Source: Hyphomonas jannaschiana VP2 (GTDB lineage Bacteria; Pseudomonadota; Alphaproteobacteria; Caulobacterales; Hyphomonadaceae). Taken from it: a stretch of 64,000 bases of DNA. Positions 55,252-64,000 of the stretch are shown in pieces. The stretch spans positions 1-64,000 of the forward strand of contig NZ_ARYJ01000005.1 in NCBI RefSeq assembly GCF_000685215.1, written 5' to 3'. The stretch's first letter is position 1; each line of letters opens with the position of its first letter. Under the pieces are notes generated by a model. It saw nothing but the letters and a program-made list of their open reading frames with translations. It was not told where the DNA came from and ran no database searches. Both the position numbers and the translations under genes were made by a program.

Positions 55252-56418
55252 TCAGCGCATGACATATTCGAAGGGATAGATCATGGCCGTCTTCTTCGTG
55301 CGCGTGCAGCCGGGCTCCTCCTGCACCTCATCAAATTTCCAGCGAAACGTCTTCATTCCCCTCACAGACGCACTGGCAAACGTATCATCCGGGATGGATG
55401 CGAGCACTTCGATATTGCTGATCTCACCGTCCTCAAAATCGACCCCGAGCACAACCGCGCCGACATACCCCCTGCGCGCAGCACTGGAAGGGTATGTGGG
55501 TCTTGGCGGCTTCACAACTTTACCGGAACAGAAAGGCGGCTCACTCGACATCGTCTTCGGAAATTCTGCCAGGATGGCCTCGGCTCTTTCCTCCGCCTGA
55601 TCGAATTCATTCTCGTATTTGAACCGTCCATCCCTGCTGACATTGCTGAAACTGACATTTTCAAAAGAGCGGAAGTACGCGCCAAGTGCATATCTCCAGG
55701 CCATGGCCTGATAATCCAGCGACCGTAACGGCGCCTTCAGCGCCTCATCGCGGCGCTTGCCGCGCAGCCATGCCGCAAGATCGCTGATCTTGTCATAAGA
55801 GGCAAAATCCCGGTTCTCGTTGAAATCCGCGGTGGCGGAGAGGAGTTCGGCGATGGCCCAGCGGTCCGGCACGAGATCCCGGACCGGTTTCAGATGGGAT
55901 GCCGCCATACCGGTCCGCGACGTGATCTCATCCCAGTCCGAGGTCTGCGTGGCCGGCACATAGAACGCCTCGAACGCAGACACGGTCAGCAGGCTGGGCT
56001 GGGCCGCCTCATTTGCGGCGAGCACGGCGCGGAACGCGTCGTCCGCAGCTGCATCCCCCTCGCTGGCCGACCAGATCGCGAAAGCCTTCAGCACATCGAA
56101 CTCAGCCTGGCTCACCGGCGGGCTCTCTTCCCGCTGGCTGAGGAAGGTCACCATGGGCACCGCATCGGCACAGGCGCCGCGCAGGCAGAGCTGATTGGCC
56201 GCTTCGAAGGCGGCCGCAACCGCCTGAGGGTCTTCCGGATGCGCGATCGCCGTCGCACCCATCTCCCTCGCGGCCGCAACGATCACAACAGGGTCACCGG
56301 ACTGAACCGCCTGATTGAAGCCGGAGACCGTTCCCGCCGGCATCTCGGCCCGGGCCGTCAGGGACAGTGACAAAACCATGCCCAGGACTGCCAGTCCGTA
56401 TCCAAATAAATGTCTCAT
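55252..56418 (-). CDS. Secreted protein with TonB C-terminal domain
   Basis: The 388-residue product has a cleavable signal peptide (LAVLGMVLSLSLTARA) and a long helical middle with TPR-like character. A C-terminal TonB-type domain follows (about 300-388: PPRPTYPSSAARRGYVGAVV, later ASVRGMKTFRWKFDE). Cysteines at the domain edges (EPPFCSG, EPGCTRT) could form a disulfide. It lacks the membrane anchor and Pro/Lys linker of energy-coupling TonB, so it is probably a periplasmic protein using the fold for binding. It separates csp/trmB from rimP. Confidence 0.85.
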   Translation of the reverse strand: MRHLFGYGLAVLGMVLSLSLTARAEMPAGTVSGFNQAVQSGDPVVIVAAAREMGATAIAHPEDPQAVAAAFEAANQLCLRGACADAVPMVTFLSQREESPPVSQAEFDVLKAFAIWSASEGDAAADDAFRAVLAANEAAQPSLLTVSAFEAFYVPATQTSDWDEITSRTGMAASHLKPVRDLVPDRWAIAELLSATADFNENRDFASYDKISDLAAWLRGKRRDEALKAPLRSLDYQAMAWRYALGAYFRSFENVSFSNVSRDGRFKYENEFDQAEERAEAILAEFPKTMSSEPPFCSGKVVKPPRPTYPSSAARRGYVGAVVLGVDFEDGEISNIEVLASIPDDTFASASVRGMKTFRWKFDEVQEEPGCTRTKKTAMIYPFEYVMR

Positions 56419-56500
56419 TCCGATTGCGCGCCCCGTCTCTTTAGGGGTGAACCTTTTCCGATCGTGAGACGGCGGTCAAGTGTAGCGGCCAGCTTTGCCG

Positions 56501-56534
56501 CAAACAAAAACGGCAGCTCCGGAGAGCTGCCGTT
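56501..56534 (-). terminator. Rho-independent terminator of the cold shock gene
   Basis: An 11-bp perfect stem (56509-56519 with 56524-56534), four-base loop and TTTTTGTTTG on the minus strand lie 26 bases past the csp stop. Confidence 0.93.
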
Positions 56535-56559
56535 CGCATTCCTGAAAATCAGGAAACCC

Positions 56560-56769
56560 TTAGAGGATCTTCAGGTCCACCGCCGAGGTCTTGCCGCGGC
56601 GCTCGTCCTTGTAGAGCTCGTAGGAAACTGCCTGGTCTTCCGCCAGCGTGCGGAGGCCCGAGCGTTCAACTGCGGAGATGTGAACAAACACGTCCGTGCC
56701 GCCTTCATCAGGTTTGATGAAGCCAAAGCCCTTCTGGTCGTTGAACCATTTCACTTTGCCAGTTGCCAT
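56560..56769 (-). CDS. Cold shock domain protein
   Basis: Single-stranded nucleic-acid-binding protein of 69 residues. RNP1 is in KGFGFIKPDEGG and RNP2 in VFVHISAVE; the start MATGKVKWFNDQ is typical of CspA relatives. The 184 bases upstream to trmB include a long potential leader, as in cold-inducible csp genes. Whether it is cold-induced cannot be told. Confidence 0.96.
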   Translation of the reverse strand: MATGKVKWFNDQKGFGFIKPDEGGTDVFVHISAVERSGLRTLAEDQAVSYELYKDERRGKTSAVDLKIL

Positions 56770-56953
56770 TACTTCTAGTCCTTTGTGTCAATTCAAGCAG
56801 CCGATCCCGGAATGGGAAGGTCTGCCTATCGAAACGGGTAGGAAGAAAGTCATGGCCGTCGGTCTGACGGGGTCTTGATATTTCAGACCGACCGAATTCG
56901 ATGCGACATTTTGTACACGCCTTCGGGGTTTCCGTCAAGAAAATCCGCAGAGG
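56770..56953 (-). promoter_or_regulatory. Leader/promoter region of the cold shock gene
   Basis: No gene lies in this 184-base stretch between trmB and csp. It is AT-richer than its neighbours and could form a long 5' leader. Nothing more specific is recognisable. Confidence 0.4.
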
Positions 56954-57667
56954 TCAGACGATCTCGAAATCGTACCAGACCGGGGCACAATCGCCGAGCT
57001 GTTTTGTCTCATAACGGGTCGTTACATGATCGGCCGGCGGGCAGCGCCAGTCGTCGGCACGTTCTGCCAGCCAGCGGAAGCCGCCATGCTGCAAAAACCG
57101 CCACAGGGCTTCATCGGCATAGCTGGCGACATCTGTCGCAAAACGTAGGCGCGCGCCTGTCCGGCAGGCGCGATGCAGGCTGTCCAGGAAGTCCGGCTGG
57201 ATCAGGCGGCGCTTCTGCTGGCGTTTCTTCGGCCAGGGGTCCGGGAACATGATGAAGACGCGGGACAGGCTGCCCGGCGCCAGGCCGTCAATCAGCGGGC
57301 GCGCATCATCCATCCGCAAACGGACATTGCCGAGCCCGTCAGCATCGACCTGGGTCAGCAGCTTGGCCATGCCTTCAATGAAGGGCTCGCAGCCGATCAG
57401 ACCGGCCTCCGGGTGGCGCCGGGCCTGTTCGGCGAGATGTTCACCGCCGCCAAACCCGATCTCCAGCCAGATTTCCTTCCGTCCGGGGAACAGTTCCTGC
57501 GGATCGCTCAGCCCTTCCGGAACCTGCAGCTGCGGCAGCAGATCGTCGACCAGCGCCTGCTGGCGCGCCGAGAGGGCCCGCCCGCCAATGCGGCCGAAGG
57601 TCCGGATGGGGCGTGCGGTCTGGTCGGCGCCCTGATTATCGCCCTGATGCTCGGAAGTCTCGTTCAT
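56954..57667 (-). CDS. trmB: tRNA (guanine-N7-)-methyltransferase TrmB
   Basis: Methylates G46 in tRNA variable loops. The 237-residue protein has the SAM site EIWLEIGFGGGEHLAEQ, the family motif MFPDPWPKKRQQKRRLIQPD, and a C-terminal RYETKQLGDCAPVWYDFE. The ATG at 57667 is preferred. A TTG at 57703 would overlap the regulator gene's stop as TTGA and add 12 residues. In relatives metK precedes trmB; here the XRE gene does. Confidence 0.96.
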   Translation of the reverse strand: MNETSEHQGDNQGADQTARPIRTFGRIGGRALSARQQALVDDLLPQLQVPEGLSDPQELFPGRKEIWLEIGFGGGEHLAEQARRHPEAGLIGCEPFIEGMAKLLTQVDADGLGNVRLRMDDARPLIDGLAPGSLSRVFIMFPDPWPKKRQQKRRLIQPDFLDSLHRACRTGARLRFATDVASYADEALWRFLQHGGFRWLAERADDWRCPPADHVTTRYETKQLGDCAPVWYDFEIV

Positions 57668-57699
57668 GTCGCGCCTGATGCCCGAGCAGGGCGGCGCAA

Positions 57700-58131
57700 T
57701 CAATCCTCGTCCTGCTTCGACTCGAACGCCGAGGCTGCCGCCCGCACCGTATTGAGCAGCGACTTGCGCAGGGAATCGTCCTCGATCTTGCGGAAGGCGG
57801 CGATCAGGTCCAGCGTTTCGGCATCCAGCACCGGCGCAGCCGGACCGCCCGTGCCCGGCCCGTCTTCTGCCACCGTCAGACGGCCATCGTCCAGCATGTT
57901 CTCGGCGCCGTCATAGAAATAATTGACGTTCACGCCCATCACCGAAGCGATCTCGAACAGGCGCCCGGCCGAGACCCGGTTGACGCCCTTCTCGTACTTC
58001 TGGACCTGCTGGAAGGTCAGGTGCAGCAATTCGCCGAGTTGTTCCTGTGAGAGCTTCAGCTCCCGGCGGCGCCAGCGGATACGCTGACCGACCACGCGGT
58101 CTATTCCACTCGGAAGCTTGCTTTCAGACAT
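57700..58131 (-). CDS. XRE-family transcriptional regulator
   Basis: The 143-residue protein has a helix-turn-helix domain (about 13-70, RRRELKLSQEQLGELLHLTF and QVQKYEKGVNRVSAGRLFEI). The C-terminal helix is linked to dimerisation (DLIAAFRKIEDDSLRKSLLN). This is the alphaproteobacterial regulator normally found between lnt and metK. Targets in this organism are unknown; a methionine/SAM role would be guilt by a now missing neighbour. Confidence 0.9.
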   Translation of the reverse strand: MSESKLPSGIDRVVGQRIRWRRRELKLSQEQLGELLHLTFQQVQKYEKGVNRVSAGRLFEIASVMGVNVNYFYDGAENMLDDGRLTVAEDGPGTGGPAAPVLDAETLDLIAAFRKIEDDSLRKSLLNTVRAAASAFESKQDED

Positions 58132-58172
58132 AATCCCCTACCCACGGCACGTTACTGGTCCGGCGCGCACTC

Positions 58173-59816
58173 CTAACGGCGCCATGACGCAAATGCCAGA
58201 CCCACAAAGGCCGCAAGTGTCAGCCAGAACAGCACAACCCCCGCCCGGCTCTGGAAAAGGGTCACTTCTGCAGGCGCCGGCAGCTTGCCGCGCCCGAAGG
58301 TCGTGTTCCAGCCTGACGGGGCGTCCTGCACCGGCGTGGCCCGCAACACTTCGCGGCCATAGCCGTCAATGATGGCCGAGGCTCCGCGGCTTGCGACCCG
58401 CACCATGGGCAGGCCGCTCTCGATGCTGCGATAGCGGTTCTGGGCATAATGCTGGGCCGGCCCCATACCGCCACCGAACCAGGCGTCGTTGGAGACCAGC
58501 ACGATCCAGTCGGCCCGCGCCGCGAGGTTCGCAGCGCGCGTAATTTCCGGATAGAGGCCCTCATAACAGATGAGCGCCACGAAAGGCGGCACATTGTCGG
58601 CGAAGATCACAGCAGGGCCGGTCCCCGGGCGGAAACCGTTGCGCGCCAGCTGCTGCATTGCGCCCGGCAGGTAATCCGACAGCGCCTGGCCGAAGGGGAC
58701 AATCTCTGCCGCCGCCAGCTCTCCGAACGGGACAAGGCGGAACTTGTCGTAAAGCGCCACCGCGCCGGACCGGCTGACATTCTCATCCAGCACGACGAGC
58801 GAGTTGAAATAGGCCCGCTCATTCTGCTCTTCCAGCTGGTAGCGCGTCGTCCCGGCAATCAGGGTTCGCGGCCCGAGATAGGCGCCGATGGCATCGAGGG
58901 CATTGATGTCGTTCAGCAGGCTGGTCGGCACGGCGCCTTCCGGCCACACGATGATGTCGCCCGGCTTGCTTTCGCCATTGGTCATCATGCGCAGATATTC
59001 GATCATTACCGGATCCGGGCCGACTTCCCATTTCTCGTCCTGCGGCACGCCGGAATCCATCAGGACCACGGATTGCTCGGTCAGCGGCGACGGCGCGGCG
59101 ATGCGCTGCGCGCCCCAGGCCCAGCCGACTGCCAGCAGGATCACCGCCCCGAAGGACGGCGCGATCCGCAGGACAAGGCCGCGGGCATCACGGGTGTCGA
59201 CCATGGCTGCCGGGGCCGCCATCACAAACACGGTCAGCAGGGTCAGCCAGTAGACGCCGCCCAGCGAGGCGGCCTGCGACAGCGCCCCACCCGGCACCCA
59301 TGTCGTGCCCGGCAGGTTCCACGGAAAGCCACCGAATAAATGTCCACGTACGAATTCCGCCAGCGCGAAGAAGAAAGCAAACACAAAGACCCGCGACGGC
59401 GAAGCCGACCAGAAGGCTCCGGCCATGGCGCCGAAGAAGCCCCAGATCAGCGCCATGCCCGCCGGCAGCAGGATCAGCGGCATCCAGAGGAAAACAGCGA
59501 AGCGTTCCGGCTCAACCAGGAAAGGCTCTGCCGTCCAGTGCATGGAGATCAGCGTGAAGCCGACCCCGAAGGCCCAGGTGCGCATGAACACGGCCCGGCC
59601 CCAGCGGCGATGGCCGCGCGCGCCATCGATCATCCAGATCAGGCCCGTGAAGGACAGGGCCAGCACGGCACTGAAGTGAAACGGGGCAAAGGCGACGGCC
59701 GAAAACGCGCCCAGCAGGAGGGCGGCGCCAGCGGCGGCCCAGCCGGTCAGCCGGGCAAAAGCTTCGTGAAGGGGTCCAAGCGCAGTGAACCCGTGGCTGC
59801 GAACAGCAGTATTCAT
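58173..59816 (-). CDS. lnt: Apolipoprotein N-acyltransferase Lnt
   Basis: Adds the third acyl chain to lipoproteins, including the Pal and lipocalin proteins encoded elsewhere in the window. The 547-residue protein has N-terminal membrane helices (about 30-235) and a periplasmic nitrilase domain. Its catalytic triad is Glu293 (WPEGAVPTS), Lys358 (YDKFRLVPFGE) and Cys417 (ALICYEGLYPE). A last membrane helix is at the C-terminus. It follows corC by six bases. Confidence 0.96.
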   Translation of the reverse strand: MNTAVRSHGFTALGPLHEAFARLTGWAAAGAALLLGAFSAVAFAPFHFSAVLALSFTGLIWMIDGARGHRRWGRAVFMRTWAFGVGFTLISMHWTAEPFLVEPERFAVFLWMPLILLPAGMALIWGFFGAMAGAFWSASPSRVFVFAFFFALAEFVRGHLFGGFPWNLPGTTWVPGGALSQAASLGGVYWLTLLTVFVMAAPAAMVDTRDARGLVLRIAPSFGAVILLAVGWAWGAQRIAAPSPLTEQSVVLMDSGVPQDEKWEVGPDPVMIEYLRMMTNGESKPGDIIVWPEGAVPTSLLNDINALDAIGAYLGPRTLIAGTTRYQLEEQNERAYFNSLVVLDENVSRSGAVALYDKFRLVPFGELAAAEIVPFGQALSDYLPGAMQQLARNGFRPGTGPAVIFADNVPPFVALICYEGLYPEITRAANLAARADWIVLVSNDAWFGGGMGPAQHYAQNRYRSIESGLPMVRVASRGASAIIDGYGREVLRATPVQDAPSGWNTTFGRGKLPAPAEVTLFQSRAGVVLFWLTLAAFVGLAFASWRR

Positions 59817-59822
59817 TTTGTC

Positions 59823-60698
59823 CTACTCCTGCGGCTTGGGCGCGGGCACAGGTTCTGGCGTCCTGAGACGTAAACGCCGGATGCGGCGGGCATCGGCATC
59901 GAGGATTTCGATCTCCACCCCGGACGGGTGGCGCAGGATTTCCCCGCGCACTGGCACACGGCCAGCGAGCGCATAGGCGATGCCGCCCAGCGTGTCGAAT
60001 TCCGAATCCTCATCACTGAGTTCGAGGTCAATCCCCGTCTCCTCGGCGAAATCCTGTATTTCGGTGCGCGCATCCACTTCCCAGATCCGTGCGCTGCGCC
60101 GGACGAACATGGGCTCTTCATCGTCGTGTTCGTCTTCGATGTCACCGACGATTTCCTCAACCAGGTCTTCCAGACTCACCAGTCCGTCCGTTCCCCCATA
60201 CTCATCCACAACCAACGCCAGATGAATGCGGGTCGACTGCATCTTCACCAGCAAATCGGACAGTTTCATGGAGGGCGGCACATAAAGGACTTCGCGGTGC
60301 AGCTGTTCCAGCGGCCGTTTGGCCGGTTCGCCGCCCTTGGCCAGTTCGCTGACAACGTCCTTGATGTGCACAAAGCCGATCGGATCATCCAGCGTTTCCC
60401 GGAAAACCGGCAGGCGCGAATGGGTGCAATCGGCAAAAATCTTCAGCAGTTCCGGGAATTCGGTGTTCACCTCGACGGCCTTCACCTCGGCCCGGGCGAC
60501 CATCACATCCTCGACGCGCAGCTCCTCGAATTCCTGTATGCGCAGGCGCATGGCCTGCGGCGTCACGGGGGCGGATGCCTCCGGGTTTCCGTTGATTTCG
60601 GCCGTGGTTTCAGGCGCGGCACCCTGCCGGCGGCCTATTCCGAAAAAACTACGCCTGCGCCTCTGCGGCGCGGGTTCAGAAGGGTCTGGATCGCTCAT
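59823..60698 (-). CDS. corC: CorC/HlyC-family CBS-domain protein
   Basis: The 291-residue protein has two CBS domains (about 62-190, VEDVMVARAEVKAVEVNTEF and STRIHLALVVDEYGGTDG) and a C-terminal CorC_HlyC domain (about 205-280). No membrane segments. Relatives act in Mg/Co efflux together with membrane partners. It lies between ybeY and lnt, the standard order. Confidence 0.94.
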   Translation of the reverse strand: MSDPDPSEPAPQRRRRSFFGIGRRQGAAPETTAEINGNPEASAPVTPQAMRLRIQEFEELRVEDVMVARAEVKAVEVNTEFPELLKIFADCTHSRLPVFRETLDDPIGFVHIKDVVSELAKGGEPAKRPLEQLHREVLYVPPSMKLSDLLVKMQSTRIHLALVVDEYGGTDGLVSLEDLVEEIVGDIEDEHDDEEPMFVRRSARIWEVDARTEIQDFAEETGIDLELSDEDSEFDTLGGIAYALAGRVPVRGEILRHPSGVEIEILDADARRIRRLRLRTPEPVPAPKPQE

Positions 60699-60710
60699 CG
60701 TCTCTGTAAT

Positions 60711-61160
60711 TCAATCCGTTCCATATGGGTTTGGAATGCCGAGTGATGCAAGCGCCTTTATTTCGAGGTCCTCCATGATCTCAGCCTCTGCCTCCACCTC
60801 ATGGTCATGTCCCAGAAGATGCAGGTAGCCGTGCACCAGAAGATGCGTCAGATGATCGGCGAGGCTGATGCCCTGCGCGTCGGCGTCGCGCGCCGAAACG
60901 CCAAGCGCCACGGCAATGTCGCCCAGCTGCGGCCGGTCCATTTCATGGGCTGGGAAAGACAACACATCGGTCGGCTTGTCCTTGCCGCGGAAATCCCGGT
61001 TCAGCTGGTGCAGCGCCGCGTCATCGGCAAGCAGGAGAGACACCGTCCCTTCCGCAGGCTCCACTGCGGCGGCTGCCGCAAAGGCCCGGTCGCACAGGGC
61101 GGCAAGATCCGGCACGGCCTCCCAGCCGGTCTCTTCGACAATCAGGTCTGTTGTGATCAT
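60711..61160 (-). CDS. ybeY: Endoribonuclease YbeY
   Basis: Zinc-dependent RNase in 16S rRNA maturation. The 149-residue form has [18 protein letters not shown] and the zinc motif [16 protein letters not shown] (H-x3-H-x5-H). The ATG at 61160 is used; a TTG at 61172 overlapping the phoH stop (TTGA) with GAGGG upstream is a real alternative. Normal position between phoH and corC. Confidence 0.94.
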   Translation of the reverse strand: MITTDLIVEETGWEAVPDLAALCDRAFAAAAAVEPAEGTVSLLLADDAALHQLNRDFRGKDKPTDVLSFPAHEMDRPQLGDIAVALGVSARDADAQGISLADHLTHLLVHGYLHLLGHDHEVEAEAEIMEDLEIKALASLGIPNPYGTD

Positions 61161-61168
61161 GGAGCCGC

Positions 61169-62158
61169 TCAATTGCCCTCGCCGGCAGCGGCATAGGCAT
61201 CGATGATCCGGCTGACGAGGCCGTGGCGCACGACATCGGCAGCGGTCAGCGTGTGGACGCTGATCCCTTCGACATCCGACAGGATCTGCAGCGCATGGCG
61301 CAGGCCTGAGGTCTGAATGCCCGGCAGATCCACCTGCCCCGGATCGCCGGTAACGATCATGCGGCTGTCGCGGCCAAGCCGGGTCAGCACCATTTTCATC
61401 TGGGCGACGGTCGTGTTCTGCGCTTCGTCAACAATCACGAAGGCGTTCTTCAGCGTCCGCCCGCGCATGAAGGCGATGGGGGCGACCTCGATCTCGCCGC
61501 GTGCCATGCGGCGTTCCATCTGTTCCTGGCCCATCAGTTCACGCAAACTGTCCCAGATGGGCAGCATGTAGGGATCGACCTTCTCTTCCAGCGTGCCGGG
61601 CAGGAAGCCGAGCTTTTCCCCGGCTTCGACGGCCGGACGCGTCACGATCAGGCGCTGGCGCGCGCCGGACATCAGTTCCGCAACGCCGGCTGCCACAGCG
61701 AGGAAGGTCTTGCCGGTCCCGGCAGGGCCGATGCCGAAAACGAGGCCATTGTCCGGATTTGCCAGCAAATTGATGTAGCGCGCCTGACCCTTTGTCTGCG
61801 GCGTGATCGGCTTCTTCAACCCTTTGAGGCCTCCGCCAAAGCTCTGCGCCGGGGTGGACGCGGCCTCGATGGCGGCGTCGAGGTCCATGTCGGTAATCTC
61901 GGCGCCGGACCGCATGCGGCGCTCCAGCTCCGCAAGGGCGGCTTCCGCGATGGACACGCCCTCAGCGGTGCCTGCCAGCAGGATGCCTCCGCCCTGGCTT
62001 TCGGCGCGCAGGCCGTAATCCTTCAGCTTGTCTTCCAGCCGGTGAAGATACCGGTGGTGCGGTCCGCACAGGTCGCGCAGGCGCTCGGCATTGCTGACTT
62101 CGTAGAACCGGCTCACCGGCGCTTCCGGTGACATGTTCGGACGGCGCTTTCCGCTCAC
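61169..62158 (-). CDS. phoH: PhoH-family ATPase (PhoL/YbeZ type)
   Basis: RNA-associated P-loop ATPase that pairs with YbeY. The 329-residue protein has an N-terminal KH-like part, Walker [29 protein letters not shown] and Walker [10 protein letters not shown]. The start is GTG at 62158, overlapping the miaB stop (GTGA) with GAGG seven bases before; an ATG at 62134 is possible. Confidence 0.95.
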   Translation of the reverse strand: MSGKRRPNMSPEAPVSRFYEVSNAERLRDLCGPHHRYLHRLEDKLKDYGLRAESQGGGILLAGTAEGVSIAEAALAELERRMRSGAEITDMDLDAAIEAASTPAQSFGGGLKGLKKPITPQTKGQARYINLLANPDNGLVFGIGPAGTGKTFLAVAAGVAELMSGARQRLIVTRPAVEAGEKLGFLPGTLEEKVDPYMLPIWDSLRELMGQEQMERRMARGEIEVAPIAFMRGRTLKNAFVIVDEAQNTTVAQMKMVLTRLGRDSRMIVTGDPGQVDLPGIQTSGLRHALQILSDVEGISVHTLTAADVVRHGLVSRIIDAYAAAGEGN

Positions 62159-63552
62159 AGGGCGGCCTCGCGGACTTTGACCAACTCACCGGAGAGCGAG
62201 TTGAGGCTCGCATCGATCACGCGGACGTCCACAATGGTGCCGACAAGGTCCGCTATAGTCATGGCCTGGTCATGCGGTAGTTCGAAGTGAACCGCCTGAA
62301 GCCAGGGCGAGCGGCCATGCGCCTGTCCCGGATTGCGGCCCTTGCCGGTGATCAGGACCGGCACGGTCTGGCCAATCTTGGAATGGTTGAAGGCGGTCTG
62401 CTGCTCCCGCAGAAGCTGTTGCAGCTGCTGCAGGCGCGCGTCTTTCACCTCTTCCGGCACCTGGCCGAACATGTCGGCCGCCGGCGTGCCCGGACGCGCC
62501 GAATACTTGAAGGAATAGGCAATCGCATAGTCCACATCCCGGACCAGCTGCATCGTCGCCTCAAAATCGGCATCCGACTCGCCCGGAAAACCGACAATGA
62601 AATCAGAGGCAATCGCGATGTCCGGCCGGGCTTCGCGCACTTTGCGGATGATCTCGCGGTACTCATCCGCCGTGTGGCCGCGGTTCATGGCCTTCAGGAT
62701 ATTGTCCGAGCCCGACTGCACCGGCAGGTGCAGGAATGGCATCATTTCCGGCACCTCGCCATGCGCGGCAATGAGGTCATCATCCATGTCGCGCGGATGG
62801 CTGGTTGTGTAGCGAATCCGGTCGATCCCGCCAATCTTGGCGATATGGCGGACCAGCTGGCCAAGCGTCCAGTCAGGCGCGTTCGTCAGGGCCGGGGCCG
62901 CACCATGGAAGGCGTTCACATTCTGGCCAAGCAGCGTGATCTCGCGCACGCCCTGCGCCGCCAGGCTGCGCGCCTCCATCGTAATATCATCTACAGGACG
63001 CGAGAGTTCGGCGCCGCGCGTATAGGGTACGACACAGAAGGTGCAGAACTTGTCGCACCCCTCCTGCACCGACAGGAAGGCCGTCGGCCCGTCCGCTTCG
63101 CGCGCCTTCGGCAGCGCGTCGAATTTCTCCAGCGTCTCGAACTCGGTTTCGAGCCGGTCGCCCACAGCGCGGCTGGCCCGGGCGATCATTTCCGGCAGCT
63201 TGTGATAGGCCTGCGGGCCGAGTACGAGGTCCACAGCTGGCTGGCGGCGCATGATCTCGGCGCCTTCTGCCTGGGCCACACAGCCCGCCACGGCGATGGT
63301 GAGATTTCCACCACGTGCCTGTTTCGTCAGTTTCAGCTGGCCGAGCTCGGAATAGACCTTTTCCGTCGCCTTTTCGCGGATATGGCACGTGTTCAGCACG
63401 ACCAGGTCGGCCTCGTCCGCACTCTCCACCGGCGCATAACCGAGCGGCCGCAGCACATCTCTCATGCGCTCGGAGTCGTATACGTTCATCTGGCAGCCAT
63501 AGGTCTTGATGAAGACGCCCTTGGCTTGTTTGGGTTCGCGGGGGTCGGTCAT
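62155..63552 (-). CDS. miaB: tRNA-2-methylthio-N6-dimethylallyladenosine synthase MiaB
   Basis: Radical-SAM methylthiotransferase acting at A37. The 465-residue protein has an N-terminal cluster with Cys20 in KTYGCQMN plus later cysteines (NTCHIRE, AGCVAQ). The radical-SAM CDKFCTFC motif follows, and the C-terminus is a TRAM domain. First gene of the leftward superoperon. It is divergent from the symporter gene over 146 bases. Confidence 0.97.
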   Translation of the reverse strand: MTDPREPKQAKGVFIKTYGCQMNVYDSERMRDVLRPLGYAPVESADEADLVVLNTCHIREKATEKVYSELGQLKLTKQARGGNLTIAVAGCVAQAEGAEIMRRQPAVDLVLGPQAYHKLPEMIARASRAVGDRLETEFETLEKFDALPKAREADGPTAFLSVQEGCDKFCTFCVVPYTRGAELSRPVDDITMEARSLAAQGVREITLLGQNVNAFHGAAPALTNAPDWTLGQLVRHIAKIGGIDRIRYTTSHPRDMDDDLIAAHGEVPEMMPFLHLPVQSGSDNILKAMNRGHTADEYREIIRKVREARPDIAIASDFIVGFPGESDADFEATMQLVRDVDYAIAYSFKYSARPGTPAADMFGQVPEEVKDARLQQLQQLLREQQTAFNHSKIGQTVPVLITGKGRNPGQAHGRSPWLQAVHFELPHDQAMTIADLVGTIVDVRVIDASLNSLSGELVKVREAAL

Positions 63553-63698
63553 TCGCGGGCTTATGCCTTAAAACAGGCCGGCCTTCCACAGCCGATTGCG
63601 GAGGCCTTGCAGCATGACATGCCTGCAATGCTCGCTTCACACAGTGGCAAACGGGGTTAGTGTCGGCCTCAAGCAGAGTAAAGGAGCCGGGGAGGCTT

Positions 63699-64000
63699 AT
63701 GGAAAGTATTATTCGGACGCTAAACGATTTCGTGTGGGGGCCGCCAATGCTGGTGCTCCTGCTGGGAACGGGGCTCTATCTGACAATCGGCCTGCGGCTG
63801 TTGTCCGTCCTGAAAATCCCGTTCGCCTTCGGGCAGCTGTTCAAGAAACCGGACCAGAATGAAGAGGGTGACGTCACGCCATTCGCGGCCCTGATGACCG
63901 CCCTCTCGTCCACCATCGGAACCGGCAACATCGCTGGCGTTGCGGCCGCGATCGCCATTGGCGGGCCGGGCGCCGTATTCTGGATGTGGATCACAGCCAT
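63699..64000 (+). CDS. Sodium:alanine symporter family protein (partial)
   Basis: The frame opens at ATG 63699 behind GGGGAGG and runs off the right edge, so about 100 residues are visible. It has MESIIRTLNDFVWGPPMLVL, a membrane helix and GLYLTIGLRLLSVLKIPFAF. The AgcS/AlsT family segment FAALMTALSSTIGTGNIAGV then follows with the start of the next helix. It likely takes up alanine or glycine with sodium; the rest lies outside the window. Confidence 0.9.
   Translation, partial: MESIIRTLNDFVWGPPMLVLLLGTGLYLTIGLRLLSVLKIPFAFGQLFKKPDQNEEGDVTPFAALMTALSSTIGTGNIAGVAAAIAIGGPGAVFWMWITA

Overview
The window is a GC-rich, densely packed bacterial chromosome segment with no rRNA, tRNA, insertion sequence, prophage or CRISPR array that I could recognise. 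Gene content and order point to an alphaproteobacterium, for three reasons. First, it carries the lnt/XRE/trmB/rimP/nusA/ylxR/infB/rbfA/truB/rpsO/pnp superoperon. Second, it carries a helicase/S4/fdxA/carD block. Third, it carries ftsE-ftsX-ydcF-plsC-DUF2125 beside a divergent MJ0042 zinc-ribbon gene. A stalked or budding marine lineage such as the Hyphomonadaceae is my best guess, but that is an inference from gene impressions, not a proof.

Layout. 1-2115: a tandem 10-bp repeat, a terminator and ftsH. 2185-9982: envelope block tilS, cpoB, two tandem pal genes, tolB, tolA, tolR, tolQ, ybgC (all minus). 10034-14341: lipocalin, alpha/beta hydrolase, then the coupled proA-nadD-moeB-like run. 14471-17303: acyl-CoA synthetase, a small membrane protein and a Sel1-like protein. 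17568-22264: carD, fdxA, TerB-like, S4 protein and SUV3-like helicase. 22386-25779: acyltransferase 3, an LpxH-like phosphoesterase, an HNH nuclease and an AlkA-type glycosylase. 25776-31125: DUF2125, plsC, ydcF, ftsX, ftsE (minus), then the zinc-ribbon gene and a phosphoribosyltransferase (plus). 31147-39104: mixed metabolism, including fabA-fabI, a YjhX-family gene behind a structured leader, an iodotyrosine-deiodinase-like flavoenzyme, a CAP protein, a uridine kinase and a PLP decarboxylase.

39237-63552 is the translation/RNA superoperon read right to left: miaB, phoH, ybeY, corC, lnt, XRE regulator, trmB, (csp, TonB-CTD protein), rimP, nusA, ylxR-L7Ae, infB, YcxB-like, rbfA, (GGDEF-EAL, DUF6232-like), truB, (adh, DUF3800), rpsO, pnp. 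Genes in parentheses interrupt the order seen in many relatives, and metK is missing between the XRE gene and trmB. The start of an AgcS-type symporter runs off the right edge.

The most unusual signals are these: the tandem Pal paralogues separated by a duplicated hairpin; the AT-richer DUF3800 gene and C-rich tract wedged between rpsO and truB; the soluble-looking TonB C-terminal-domain protein; the exact Glu-Tyr-Lys spacing of an iodotyrosine deiodinase in a bacterial nitroreductase; an orphan YjhX gene with two upstream hairpins; and four phased 10-bp repeats beside the ftsH terminator. I did not see a clear multi-gene undescribed system.
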